Below are positions 24,966 through 33,451 of a DNA stretch of 64,000 bases, piece by piece. The translations under genes were made by a program, and so were the position numbers. The notes beneath the pieces are model-generated. The model was not told where the DNA came from and did no database searches. It was given only the letters and a program-made list of their open reading frames with translations. The stretch's first letter is position 1, and each line of letters begins with the position of its first letter. The DNA comes from Streptomyces diacarni (lineage in GTDB: Bacteria; Actinomycetota; Actinomycetes; Streptomycetales; Streptomycetaceae): assembly GCF_003323715.1 (NCBI RefSeq), contig NZ_QOIN01000039.1:269692-333691 (forward strand), given 5' to 3'.

Positions 24966-25790
24966 TCACAGCGGGTTGTGGTGCCCCAGTGGTGCCGTGC
25001 AGAACGAGCCGCCGACCAGGTCCGCGGGGGTGCCGTCGGGCGCGGGCGGTGCCGCCAGGCGCGGTGCGTAGACCTCGGCGTCGTCCTGCGAGGTGTAGCC
25101 GAGAGCCTCGGCCTCGGCCAGCGAGAAGGTGCGGCGCGCGTTGTCCGAGACGCCCCAGATCAGGCGGTATCCCGGAGAGGTCGTGGCCAGGCACACTTCG
25201 AGGAGGCGGGCGCAGTCGTCGGGGGACAGCCAGGTCGACAGGCCGCGTGCGCCCAGCGGAAGCGGCGTCTCGAAGCACGAGCCGATCCGGATGGCGGTGA
25301 CGTCCATCCCGAAGCGGGAGTGGTAGAGACTGCCCAGGGCCTCGATGGCGGCCTTGCTGACGCCGTAGTAGGTGTCGGGGCGCGGTGAGGAGTCGGCCGG
25401 CAGCCCGGCGGCACCGCCCTCGTCCGTGGTGCGGAAGCCGACGGCGTGGTTGCTGGAGGCCAGGACGACCCGGGGCACCTGGGCCTCACGAGCGGCGTCG
25501 AGCACGGTGTGTGTGCCGCCGATGTTGACGTCGCAAGTCGCCTCCCAGGTGTTTTCCCGGCTGAGGCCGCCCAGGTGGATCAGGGCGTCGACGTCCTGGC
25601 AGGCGCTCTTCATCGCCTCGGCGTCGGTCACCGAGCCGGTCAGCAGTTCCACCGCCTCGTCCGGTTCCGCCGGGGTCTGCGGGGCGAGGTCCAGGAGGCG
25701 CAGCACGCGCCCCGGGCGGCGCAGCCGGGGGCGCATCAGGGTGCCGACCGTGCCGGCCGCTCCGGTGATCAGCACGCGCTGGTCGTTCAT
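24966..25790 (-). CDS. udh: Uronate dehydrogenase-like SDR enzyme
   Basis: A 274-residue extended/atypical SDR starting at ATG 25790 behind GAGGAGACC. It has the NAD-binding motif LITGAAGTVGTLM at 7-19, LASSNHAVGF and the catalytic YYGVSKAAIEAL (Tyr, Lys), followed by IRIGSCFETPLP and RRTFSLAEAEALGY near the end. The pattern fits uronate dehydrogenase, which oxidises D-glucuronate or D-galacturonate to the aldarolactone with NAD+. The neighbours (glucarate dehydratase, 5-dehydro-4-deoxyglucarate dehydratase, symporter) make this the first step of oxidative hexuronate breakdown. A few C-terminal residues differ from the usual length. Confidence 0.82.
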   Translation of the reverse strand: MNDQRVLITGAAGTVGTLMRPRLRRPGRVLRLLDLAPQTPAEPDEAVELLTGSVTDAEAMKSACQDVDALIHLGGLSRENTWEATCDVNIGGTHTVLDAAREAQVPRVVLASSNHAVGFRTTDEGGAAGLPADSSPRPDTYYGVSKAAIEALGSLYHSRFGMDVTAIRIGSCFETPLPLGARGLSTWLSPDDCARLLEVCLATTSPGYRLIWGVSDNARRTFSLAEAEALGYTSQDDAEVYAPRLAAPPAPDGTPADLVGGSFCTAPLGHHNPL

Positions 25791-25886
25791 CTCGGTCTCC
25801 TCTGGCGCGTCTCGGTCTGTGAGGCGTCTCGTTCGGTCAGGCGTCTCGGCATGTGCGCGGAGTGCTGCGGGAGGGGACGGGGCGTG

Positions 25887-26711
25887 TCAGCGGATGCCTT
25901 CGCGACGCAGGCGGCCGGCGAGCTGTGCGGTGGCTTCGGCCAGCAGTTCGCCAACCCGCCGGGTCTCCGCGTCGTCGGTCCGGTCCACGGGCATGGAGCA
26001 GCTGATCGCGTCGGTGCCCGGGATGCGGTACGGGATCACGGCGGCGACGCAGCGGATGCCCGGCGTGCCCTCCTCGTTCTCCGAGGCGTATCCGAGCTCT
26101 CTGGAGCGGGCGCACGCGGAGTGCAGCGCCTCTCGCGAGGTGAGGGTCCGGGGCGTGAGGGCGGGCAGCGTCGCGGGCAGGAGGGCTTCGACCTCGTCGT
26201 GGGTCAGCTCGGCGAGGAGGGCCTTGCCCAGCGCGGTGGCGTGGACGGGCAGGGAGCGGCCCACGCGCGAGACCAGGTGGGTGGAGCGCTGGGCCTCGCG
26301 GGTCTCCAGGTAGACGATCTCGTCGCCGTTGCGCCGGGCGAAGTGGGCGGTGTAGCCGGTCCGTTCGCGGACCTGTTCCAGTACCTCGGTGGCGAACGGG
26401 ACGACGGCGTCCCGGTCCAGGTAGGCGGTTCCGCACTTCAGGGCGCGGATGCCGAGCCGGTAGCGGGCGGTGCCGCCGTCCTGTTCGAGCCAGCCTGCGT
26501 CGAGCAGCGTGCGCAGCAGCCCGTGCAGGCTGGAGCGGGGGAAGCCGGTGCTGGCGTGCAGGTCCGACAGGGAGAGCCAGACGTCTCCCGCGGCGAACGC
26601 CTCCAGGAGTTCCACCGTCCGCCAGGCGGACTTGACTCCGGACGGTTCGGTGGGCGTTGCGCCCGCCGGTGCCGCGCCGCCCGCCGCTGACGCGTCGTCA
26701 TGCCGCAGCAT
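25887..26711 (-). CDS. IclR-family regulator of the hexuronate cluster
   Basis: A 274-residue regulator starting at ATG 26711 with GGAGGGG upstream. The helix-turn-helix lies at about 25-85 (LSLSDLHASTGFPRSSLHGL). The effector domain follows, with HATALGKALLAEL and NEEGTPGIRCVAAVIPYR, and an ISCSMPVDR strand. It is divergent from the Na+/solute symporter and 96 bp upstream of udh on the same strand. It is the likely sensor of a uronate, aldarate or keto-deoxy sugar acid. Candidate operators are at 26801-26811 and 26852-26865. Confidence 0.88.
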   Translation of the reverse strand: MLRHDDASAAGGAAPAGATPTEPSGVKSAWRTVELLEAFAAGDVWLSLSDLHASTGFPRSSLHGLLRTLLDAGWLEQDGGTARYRLGIRALKCGTAYLDRDAVVPFATEVLEQVRERTGYTAHFARRNGDEIVYLETREAQRSTHLVSRVGRSLPVHATALGKALLAELTHDEVEALLPATLPALTPRTLTSREALHSACARSRELGYASENEEGTPGIRCVAAVIPYRIPGTDAISCSMPVDRTDDAETRRVGELLAEATAQLAGRLRREGIR

Positions 26712-26774
26712 TCGTGCCCCTCCTCGTCCCGTTGGCGCCGGTACGGCCGACTCCGCGGTGGTGCGTCGGGACCG

Positions 26775-26803
26775 TTGACGCGCTGGAGCGACCATATTAC
26801 GTT
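26775..26803 (+). promoter_or_regulatory. Predicted promoter of the symporter operon
   Basis: TTGACG (26775-26780), 17 bp, then TACGTT (26798-26803) resembles a vegetative promoter directed at the symporter gene about 100 bp downstream. The GTTCCCCGAAC palindrome (26801-26811) overlaps the -10 box. Confidence 0.45.
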
Positions 26804-26865
26804 CCCCGAACAAATTCATAGCACTGAACCACGTCGGCACGTGAGATGGCATTCATGTACGTGAA
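26801..26865. promoter_or_regulatory. Two candidate IclR operators in the hexuronate promoter region
   Basis: GTTCCCCGAAC (26801-26811) is a perfect 4-3-4 palindrome, and TTCATGTACGTGAA (26852-26865) is a near-perfect 14-bp palindrome. Both lie between the divergent IclR and symporter genes, close to the predicted transcription start. Confidence 0.45.
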
Positions 26866-26903
26866 ACACATCGTAATGATGGACACGGAGGGGAGCCAGA
26901 GAG

Positions 26904-28418
26904 GTGCACTCGTTTGACTGGACAGTGATGTGTGCGTACTTCGGGCTGATGGTCCTCATCGGCTGGTGGTCGCACAAAAGAGTCGGGAACGTGAAGGACT
27001 TCTTCACCGCGGGCGGACGCATGCCGTGGTGGCTGGCCGGCATCTCGCACCACATGTCCGGCTACAGCGCGGTGCTGTTCGTCGCCTACGCCTCGGTCGC
27101 CTACACCACAGGTGTCACGGTCTACTTCTGGGGCTTCGCCAGCATCGGGGTGGGCGTCGGCATCGGCAGCTGGCTGTTCGCGGCGCGCTGGAACCGGCTG
27201 CGCTCGAAACTGGGTGTGGCCTCCCCGCTCGAGTACCTGGCCATGCGGTACAACGTGACCACCCAGCAGGCACTGGCCTGGAGCGGCAGCCTGCTGAAGA
27301 TCTTCGACATCGCCGCGAAGTGGTTCGCGGTCGCCACCCTGCTGCACGTCTTCGCCGGGATCGACTACAACGTCGGCATCCTCGTCACCGGCGTGATCAC
27401 GCTCTTCTACTGCACGGTCGGCGGGCTGTGGGCCGACGCCCTGACCGAACTGGGCCAGTTCATCATCCAGGCGGTCGCCGCGATCGTGATGCTCGTCGTC
27501 GTGCTCGGCAAGCTCGGCGGTGTCTCGGCGCTGTGGACGATGTGGGACAAGCTTCCCGCAGGACACGTCGACCCGACGACGCCGAAGTACACGGGCCTCT
27601 TCCTGATGGTCTACGTCCTGGTGAAGACCCTGGAATACAACGGAGGCATGTGGAACCTGGCGCAGCGCTACATGGCAGCGCCCGACACCCACGCGGCCCG
27701 GCGGAGCGCCCGGCTCTCCGCCGGGCTCTACCTGCTGTGGCCCCTGGTGCTGATGTTCCCGATGTTCGCCGCTCCGCTGCTCGTCCCCGACGTCGACAAC
27801 CCCGACAACTCCTACGCGATCATGACGACCACGTTCCTGCCGCCCGGGCTCATCGGCCTCGTACTGGCCGGCATCTTCTCGCACACCATGGCGATGGTCT
27901 CCTCCGACGCCAACGCGATCTCCGCCGTCATCACCCGCGACATGATCCCGGTGATGTCCCGCAAGGCACGGGCGTGGACCCCGCCGCAAGGCCTCCTCGC
28001 GGCGCGCGTGACGACGGTCTCCTTCGTCGTGCTGACCATGGCCGTCGCCACGCAGGCCCAGAACCTCGGCGGCGTGCTCCAACTCGTCGTCAACTGGGTG
28101 GCGGCACTGATGGGTCCGATCTCCATCCCGCTGCTGCTCGGCATGCTCCCCTGGTTCCGCCGCTGCGGCCCGCGCGCGGCACTCACCTCCTGGGCGGGCG
28201 GACTCCTCGGCTACGGGCTCGTCTACTACGTCATCGACACCTCGCAGACCTGGCTGGTGGCCACGCCGGTGCTGGTGTCCCTCGTGCTGTACACGGGTCT
28301 CGGCGCCCTCGCTCCCGAGCGCAGCGAAGCCGCCGAAGAGCTCATGGAGGTCCTGGGAGACGACGACACCCCCGGCACAGCGGAGCCGGGCCCCGAGGAG
28401 ACCCGCCTTCCGGCCTGA
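26904..28418 (+). CDS. Sodium:solute symporter (SSS family)
   Basis: A 504-residue transporter starting at GTG 26904 behind a GGAGGGGAG site. It has about 13 hydrophobic helices in the LeuT-like SSS fold. KDFFTAGGRMPWWLAGISHH near 32-51 is the conserved TM1-TM2 region of the family, followed by ASPLEYLAMRYN. It imports an organic solute with Na+. Position at the head of the kdgD-gudD genes suggests a hexuronate or aldarate substrate. A 119-bp gap separates it from kdgD. The acidic C-terminal tail is cytoplasmic. Confidence 0.88.
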   Translation: MHSFDWTVMCAYFGLMVLIGWWSHKRVGNVKDFFTAGGRMPWWLAGISHHMSGYSAVLFVAYASVAYTTGVTVYFWGFASIGVGVGIGSWLFAARWNRLRSKLGVASPLEYLAMRYNVTTQQALAWSGSLLKIFDIAAKWFAVATLLHVFAGIDYNVGILVTGVITLFYCTVGGLWADALTELGQFIIQAVAAIVMLVVVLGKLGGVSALWTMWDKLPAGHVDPTTPKYTGLFLMVYVLVKTLEYNGGMWNLAQRYMAAPDTHAARRSARLSAGLYLLWPLVLMFPMFAAPLLVPDVDNPDNSYAIMTTTFLPPGLIGLVLAGIFSHTMAMVSSDANAISAVITRDMIPVMSRKARAWTPPQGLLAARVTTVSFVVLTMAVATQAQNLGGVLQLVVNWVAALMGPISIPLLLGMLPWFRRCGPRAALTSWAGGLLGYGLVYYVIDTSQTWLVATPVLVSLVLYTGLGALAPERSEAAEELMEVLGDDDTPGTAEPGPEETRLPA

Positions 28419-28537
28419 CCCGCTCCGCGCGACAACACGGCCCACGACGCGGCCCGACACGTCCCGCGCTGCCCGGCAGGCCCCGTACGGCGCCCCGGCT
28501 CGCGGCACCTCCTCGTCCACGAAAGGAGCAGGAACCG

Positions 28538-29470
28538 ATGGCACAGCCCCCGGCCCCGCTCGAAGGGCTCCTGGCATTCCCCCTCACTCCCTTCTCCGAC
28601 ACCCTCTCCCTCGACCTGGACGCCTTCGCCCAGAACGTGGAACGACACGTCGAGGCGGGAGCCGGCGCGTTGTTCGTGGCCTGCGGGACGGGCGAGTTCA
28701 GCTCGCTCTCGCCCGCCGAGCACGCCGCGGTACTGGCACGGGCGCGCGAGGTGGTGCGCGGGCGCGTGCCCGTATGGGTGGGGGCGGGAGGCGGAGCGGC
28801 CACTGCCCGCGCGGCGGTCGCCGCCGCGGCCGACGGCGGGGCCGACGGCGTGCTGCTCCTGCCGCCTTACCTGGTCTCGGGGCCGCCCGAGGGCCTGGTG
28901 GACTTCGTCAGGTACGCCGTGGCGGACACGTCGACCCCCGTGATCGTCTACCACCGCTCCACCGGGATCTTCACCGAGTCGGCCGCGGTGTCCCTGCTCG
29001 GCGTCCCCTCGGTGGTCGGCCTCAAGGACGGCTTCGGCGACGTCGAGCTCATGCACCGCGTCATCACGGCCGTACGGTCGGTCGGCACCCGGCGGGCCGA
29101 GCGCTTCTGCTTCTTCAACGGGCTGCCGACCGCCGAGGTGTCCGCGCACGCGTACAGCGCCATCGGCGTCACCCGCTACTCCTCGGCGGTGCACTGCTTC
29201 GCCCCGGAGATCGCCCACCGCTTCCACCGCGCGCTGGCCGAGGGCGACAGCGCCGTCACCCAGGCCCTGCTGCGGGGGTTCTACCTTCCTTTCGTGGCCC
29301 TGCGGGACGAAGCGCCCGGTTTCGCCGTCTCCCTGGTCAAGGCGGCGGCGCGGTTGCGGGGCGATGGGACGGGCCCGGTACGGCCGCCGCTGGTCGACCC
29401 GACCGAGGAGCAGATCGAGCGACTGCGGCACCTCGTCGAGAACGGGTACCGCGTCTTGAAGGGACTGTGA
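28538..29470 (+). CDS. kdgD: 5-dehydro-4-deoxyglucarate dehydratase
   Basis: A 310-residue DapA-superfamily lyase starting at ATG 28538 with AAAGGAGCAGG upstream. The Schiff-base Lys is K163 (VVGLKDGFGD) and the catalytic Tyr is Y138 (VIVYHRSTGIF). FVACGTGEFSSLSPAEH near 46-62 is the family's phosphate/carboxylate-binding loop and is typical of KdgD. The enzyme dehydrates and decarboxylates 5-keto-4-deoxy-D-glucarate to 2-oxoglutarate semialdehyde. The aldehyde dehydrogenase needed next is not in the window. The stop overlaps the gudD start. Confidence 0.92.
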   Translation: MAQPPAPLEGLLAFPLTPFSDTLSLDLDAFAQNVERHVEAGAGALFVACGTGEFSSLSPAEHAAVLARAREVVRGRVPVWVGAGGGAATARAAVAAAADGGADGVLLLPPYLVSGPPEGLVDFVRYAVADTSTPVIVYHRSTGIFTESAAVSLLGVPSVVGLKDGFGDVELMHRVITAVRSVGTRRAERFCFFNGLPTAEVSAHAYSAIGVTRYSSAVHCFAPEIAHRFHRALAEGDSAVTQALLRGFYLPFVALRDEAPGFAVSLVKAAARLRGDGTGPVRPPLVDPTEEQIERLRHLVENGYRVLKGL

Positions 29471-30744
29471 CCGCCGTGAAGATCCTCGAAGCGGTACTGA
29501 CACCGGTCGCGTTCGCCGACCCCCCGCTGCTCAACGTGATGGGGGTGCACGAGCCGTTCGCCCTGCGCAGCGTCGTCCAACTGCGCTGCGAGGACGGCGT
29601 GACCGGGCTCGGCGAGTCCTACGGCGACGCCGCGTTCCTCGGCGAGGTGCGCAAGGTGCTCCCGCTGCTCGCCGGACACGACGTGTTCGACCTGCCGGGG
29701 CTGCACAGGACAGTGGCCCGCGCCCTCGCCGGCACCGTGCTCACCGACGAGCACGGCCTGATCGGCGGGTTCTCCCTGCGCAAGACCCTCTCCAGCGTCT
29801 TCTCCCTCTTCGAGGTGGCCTGCTTGGACGCCCAGGGGCACTGTCTGGGCCGCCCGGTCACCGACCTGCTCGGCGGTGCGGCCCGCACGAGCGTCGAGTT
29901 CTCCGCCTACCTCTTCTACAAGTACGGCGCGCACCGCGACGCCGGCCGGACGACGGGCGCCGATCACTGGGGTGAGATCCGTACACATGAGCAACTGGTC
30001 GCCTCGGCGCGCCACATGGCCGACGAGTACGGCTTCGGTTCGCTCAAGCTCAAGGGCGGCGTCTTTCCGCCCGAGCAGGAGAGCGAGGCGGTCCAGGCGC
30101 TGGCCGACGCCTTCCCCGGCGCGCCCGTCCGCCTCGACCCCAACGCGGCGTGGACATCCGCGACGGCCATCGAGGTGGCGAGGGAACTCGACGGCGTCCT
30201 GGAGTACCTGGAGGACCCCACGCCGGGTATCGAGGGCATGGCGCGGGTCGCCGACGCGGCACCCATGCCCCTGGCCACCAACATGTGCCTGGTCGGCGTC
30301 GACGACATCGAACCGGCCTTCCGGGCCCGGGCGGTCGGTGTCCTGCTGACCGACCACCACTTCTGGGGCGGGCTGCGCGCCGCCCAGGCGCTGTCCACCA
30401 CGTGTGAGAGCTTCGGCGTCGGCCTGTCCATGCACTCCAACAGCCACCTGGGCATCAGCCTCGCCGCGATGGTGCACGTCGCCGCCGCCACCCCGCACCT
30501 GACGTACGCCTGTGACACCCACTGGCCGTGGAAGACGGCGGACGTCATCGCGCCCGGCGCGCTGGAGTTCCGCGACGGTGCCGTGCGGGTGCCGCAGACC
30601 CCGGGGCTCGGCGTCCGGATCGACCCCGACGCGCTGGCGAGAGCCCACGAGAACTACGTGCGGTGCGGGCTCACCAAGCGCGACGACACCACCTACATGC
30701 GGCGGTACGTCCCCGGCTTCGAACCGAACATCGCCCGGTGGTGA
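29467..30744 (+). CDS. gudD: Glucarate dehydratase (enolase superfamily)
   Basis: A 425-residue enzyme starting at GTG 29467 (GTGA overlap with kdgD); an in-frame GTG at 29476 is an alternative. It dehydrates D-glucarate to 5-keto-4-deoxyglucarate. The KxK catalytic motif (SLKLKGGVFPPEQE), metal ligands in RLDPNAAWT and YLEDPTPG, and the His-containing GLSMHSNSHLGIS loop match the glucarate dehydratase subgroup. An adjacent unknown gene follows after 76 bp. Galactarate may also be a substrate. Confidence 0.92.
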   Translation: MTAVKILEAVLTPVAFADPPLLNVMGVHEPFALRSVVQLRCEDGVTGLGESYGDAAFLGEVRKVLPLLAGHDVFDLPGLHRTVARALAGTVLTDEHGLIGGFSLRKTLSSVFSLFEVACLDAQGHCLGRPVTDLLGGAARTSVEFSAYLFYKYGAHRDAGRTTGADHWGEIRTHEQLVASARHMADEYGFGSLKLKGGVFPPEQESEAVQALADAFPGAPVRLDPNAAWTSATAIEVARELDGVLEYLEDPTPGIEGMARVADAAPMPLATNMCLVGVDDIEPAFRARAVGVLLTDHHFWGGLRAAQALSTTCESFGVGLSMHSNSHLGISLAAMVHVAAATPHLTYACDTHWPWKTADVIAPGALEFRDGAVRVPQTPGLGVRIDPDALARAHENYVRCGLTKRDDTTYMRRYVPGFEPNIARW

Positions 30745-30820
30745 ACCGGACCCCGCGCCCACCATGGACCGTACGGGTGCCGGGCCTCCCGCCCGGCCGC
30801 GCAGAAAGGGCCGCCACGTG

Positions 30821-32083
30821 ATGAAAGTGACGGGATACGCCTACCCCTGGGACGTCCTCGGCGATCCGGACTTCACCGCCCGGGCGAGCACGCTGGGACT
30901 GGACGAGGTCGCGGTGGCGCTGGCGTACCACAGCACGCGTGCGGCGACACCCTGGTCGCCGCACGGCACCTCTGTCGTGGCCCGGCACGCGGCCCTGTAC
31001 CGTCCGCTGCGCCCGCACGTCTGGCAGGGGGCCGAGCTGACGCCGGCGGCCCCGGCCTGGCCGCAGTGGGCGCGAACCGGGAGCGGCGCGGACAGCGGCG
31101 GCGAGGCCGTCCGCGCGCTGGGCGAGGCCGGGATCGCGGCGGCCGGATGGATCGTGCTCACCCACAGCTCCCGGCTCGGCGAGGCCCACCCCTCCGCCGC
31201 CGTGCACAACTGCTTCGGCGAGATCTATCCGTGGGCGCTGTGCCCTTCGCGGCCCGCTGTGCGGACCTACGCCGCCACGGTGACCGCAGAAGCGGTCCGC
31301 GGCCTCCACCTGTCCTCGGTGATTTTGGAGGCGTGCGGGCCGCTCGGCGCGGTCCACCAGCACCAGCACGAGAAGACCGACGGCGTGTGGGCTCCGGCCG
31401 TCGCACGGCTGCTGTCGGTCTGCTGCTGCGCGGACTGCGCGGCGGGCTGGACGGAGCGCGGCTTCGAGCCCGCCGCCGTCCGCGCCCGCCTGCGCGCGGG
31501 CGTGCGTGAGCTGATCAGCGCGGGAGACCTCACCCTCACCGACGACGGGCTGCCCGCCGGCATGCGGGGGGCGCTCCTGGCCACCCGGCAGGCGTCGAGC
31601 GACGCGCTGCGCCGGGCGGTGCTGGAGCGCGTCCCGCCGGGTGTCCGTACCGTCCTGCACGGATCCATGGACCCGTGGGCCACCGGCGCGCTGCCCGGTC
31701 TCACACCGGCGGCGCCCGCCGAGACCGACGCCGTCGTCCTCCAGAACTGGGCGCCCACCCACGCGAGTACACGGGCCGTGGCCGCGGCCCGCGCCGCACT
31801 CCCCGAGCGGGTCGCCGTCGGCAGCTACGTCACCGCGGTGGCGGCAGATCCCGTGCCGGACATCGGCTCCTACGTCTTGGCGCTGGCCGAGGCCGGCGCC
31901 GCCGAACTGCACCTCTACCACCTGGGACTGGCCGGTCCCGCCCGCTTCGGCGCTCTGCGGGCCGCATGCGACGCGGCAGGCGGGCGCACCCCGGCCCCCG
32001 GCGCCGCGACACGGCCGCGGGCCGGCTCAGGTGACCCACCTGACGAGCTCGCTCAGCGGCAGCCGTCCGGTGGGGATCGCTGA
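30821..32083 (+). CDS. Unknown protein of the hexuronate operon, possibly TIM-barrel hydrolase-like
   Basis: A 420-residue soluble protein; the start is ATG 30821 (GTG 30818 also possible) with AGAAAGGG upstream. I do not recognise the family firmly. It opens VTGYAYPWDVLGDPDFTARA, has alternating strand/helix character suggesting a TIM barrel, and carries LEACGPLGAVHQHQHEKTDG near 172-191 and a dense Cys cluster LLSVCCCADCAAGW near 199-212. A similar CxCxxC pattern occurs in some glycoside-hydrolase-like families, so a uronide hydrolase is conceivable, as is the missing aldarolactonase; both are guesses. It shares the strand and spacing of kdgD-gudD. The 3' end overlaps a convergent nitroreductase gene by 57 bp. 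Confidence 0.75.
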   Translation: MKVTGYAYPWDVLGDPDFTARASTLGLDEVAVALAYHSTRAATPWSPHGTSVVARHAALYRPLRPHVWQGAELTPAAPAWPQWARTGSGADSGGEAVRALGEAGIAAAGWIVLTHSSRLGEAHPSAAVHNCFGEIYPWALCPSRPAVRTYAATVTAEAVRGLHLSSVILEACGPLGAVHQHQHEKTDGVWAPAVARLLSVCCCADCAAGWTERGFEPAAVRARLRAGVRELISAGDLTLTDDGLPAGMRGALLATRQASSDALRRAVLERVPPGVRTVLHGSMDPWATGALPGLTPAAPAETDAVVLQNWAPTHASTRAVAAARAALPERVAVGSYVTAVAADPVPDIGSYVLALAEAGAAELHLYHLGLAGPARFGALRAACDAAGGRTPAPGAATRPRAGSGDPPDELAQRQPSGGDR

Positions 32084-32560
32084 GGTGCCGGGGGGCTTGG
32101 GCGCGGGGTGCCCGAGGGAGAGGGCGGTGCGGATGCGCCAGGGGTGCGCGACCTCGCACAGGGCGCCGGCCTCGTCGGCGTGCGCGGCGGGGAAGAAGGA
32201 CGCGGGGCAGCTCCCCAGGCCCTGGAGGTGGGCGGCGAGCATCATGTTCTGCGCGGCGCGGCCCGCGTCGAACTGGGCGTCCTCGCCTCCCGCCACCTCG
32301 TCGACGGCCAGCGCGATCACCAGGGGGGCTGCCGCCAGGTGGCCCGCGTAGGAGCCGAGTTCGGCGAGCCTTCGCCGAACGGGGCGGTTGCGCACGATGA
32401 CGAACCGCCACGGCTGCCGATTGCGCGCGGACCCGGTCCACCGGCCCGCCTCCAGTACCTGGCGCAGCTCCTCGTCGGTGACAGGCGCGCCGGTGAACCA
32501 GCGGCTCGCCCGCATCGTCGTCAGCGCCGGGACGGCGGAGGGCGAAGGCGTGTCCCTCAC
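32027..32560 (-). CDS. Nitroreductase-family FMN oxidoreductase
   Basis: A 177-residue protein starting at GTG 32560 behind GGAGGGA. RASRWFTGAPVTDEELRQVL near 17-36 and GRWTGSARNRQPWRFVIVRN near 39-58 are the FMN-binding nitroreductase signature. AGRAAQNMMLAAHLQGLGSC follows in the dimer-interface helix. It is slightly shorter than classical nitroreductases. It would reduce nitro, quinone or flavin-type substrates with NAD(P)H. The last 57 bp lie within the opposite-strand hexuronate gene. No functional partner is obvious. Confidence 0.85.
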   Translation of the reverse strand: MRDTPSPSAVPALTTMRASRWFTGAPVTDEELRQVLEAGRWTGSARNRQPWRFVIVRNRPVRRRLAELGSYAGHLAAAPLVIALAVDEVAGGEDAQFDAGRAAQNMMLAAHLQGLGSCPASFFPAAHADEAGALCEVAHPWRIRTALSLGHPAPKPPGTSAIPTGRLPLSELVRWVT

Positions 32561-32725
32561 TGTTCCCTCCGTGCGTGTGCCTGGGCCGGTGGGCGACCGC
32601 CGGCCGGCGCAGGGGCCGAGCCGGCGGTGTCCGTCTTCGCGTAGATGCTCTCAGAGCACCTCCGCGGATGGCCGCGGGACCCCGGCCGTACCGGGCAGCC
32701 GAAGCGGCGGCCGGCAGGGGCGCGC

Positions 32726-32778
32726 CGCGCGGCGGTCGGTCGGCCGAGGAGGGGCGTCGCGCGGCGGTCAGTCGGCCG
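32726..32778. repeat. 21-bp direct repeat pair with one mismatch
   Basis: Positions 32726-32746 and 32758-32778 match at 20 of 21 bases (GCGGCGGTC then G or A, then GTCGGCCG), with a 32-bp period. The second copy contains the stop codon of the ABC ATPase gene (32768-32770), so a tandem duplication appears to have touched the gene's end. Confidence 0.65.
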
Positions 32779-33451
32779 GGGCGGGTGTGCCGAGGCGTCC
32801 GTCGTGCACCTCGGCGATCCGGTCCACGGCGCCGAGGTGGGCCCGGTCGTGGGTGACCAGCACGGTGGCGGTCGCCTGCCGGTGGGTGAGCCGGGTGATC
32901 AGGTCGATGACCGCGGCGCCGCGCTCGTGGTCGAGGGCGCTGGTCGGCTCGTCGACCAGGAGCACGGTCGGCTCGTTGACCAGGGCGCGCGCGATGTTGA
33001 CGCGCTGGCGCTGGCCGCCGGACAGCTGGTGGGGGCGGCGGTCCGCCTGGTCGGCCAGGCCGACGGCGTCGAGCAGTTCCCTCGCCCTGGGGCGGGCCTT
33101 GCCAGGGGAGCGGCCGTCCAGCTGCGCCATCACCTGGAGCTGTTCTGCGGCGGTGAGGGACGGCAGCAGGTTGGGCTGCTGGAAGACGATGCCGATCTTG
33201 TGCCGGCGCAGCTCGGTCAGTGCGCCCCGGCTCATCCCCGCGGTGGTGGTGCCGTCGACGGTGACCGTCCCCGAGTCGGGCGTGATGAGGGTGGCGGCGA
33301 CGGCGAGCAGGCTGGACTTGCCGGAGCCCGAGGGGCCGACGACCGCGGTCAGGCTGCCCTCCGGCACGTGCATGCTGACGCGGTCCAGTGCGGTCAGGCG
33401 GCCGTCCCCGTCGGGGTAGGTGAGGGTGACGTCGTTCAGGTGCAGACTCAT
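32768..33451 (-). CDS. ABC transporter ATP-binding protein (MacB/LolD type)
   Basis: A 227-residue ATPase starting at ATG 33451, overlapping the permease stop (ATGA). Walker A GPSGSGKSS is near 39-47, the Q-loop VFQQPNLLPS near 90, signature LSGGQRQR near 145 and Walker B VLLVDEPTSAL near 163. The length and motif spacing fit the LolD/MacB/FtsE group that pairs with FtsX-domain permeases. It works with the permease encoded immediately upstream. Substrates of such pairs include antimicrobial peptides and cell-envelope molecules. Confidence 0.92.
   Translation of the reverse strand: MSLHLNDVTLTYPDGDGRLTALDRVSMHVPEGSLTAVVGPSGSGKSSLLAVAATLITPDSGTVTVDGTTTAGMSRGALTELRRHKIGIVFQQPNLLPSLTAAEQLQVMAQLDGRSPGKARPRARELLDAVGLADQADRRPHQLSGGQRQRVNIARALVNEPTVLLVDEPTSALDHERGAAVIDLITRLTHRQATATVLVTHDRAHLGAVDRIAEVHDGRLGTPAPAD

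Noticed and set aside
28774..30744. A 656-codon version of glucarate dehydratase
   Set aside because: The first about 230 codons are an out-of-frame reading of kdgD; GTG 29467 overlapping the kdgD stop is the natural start.
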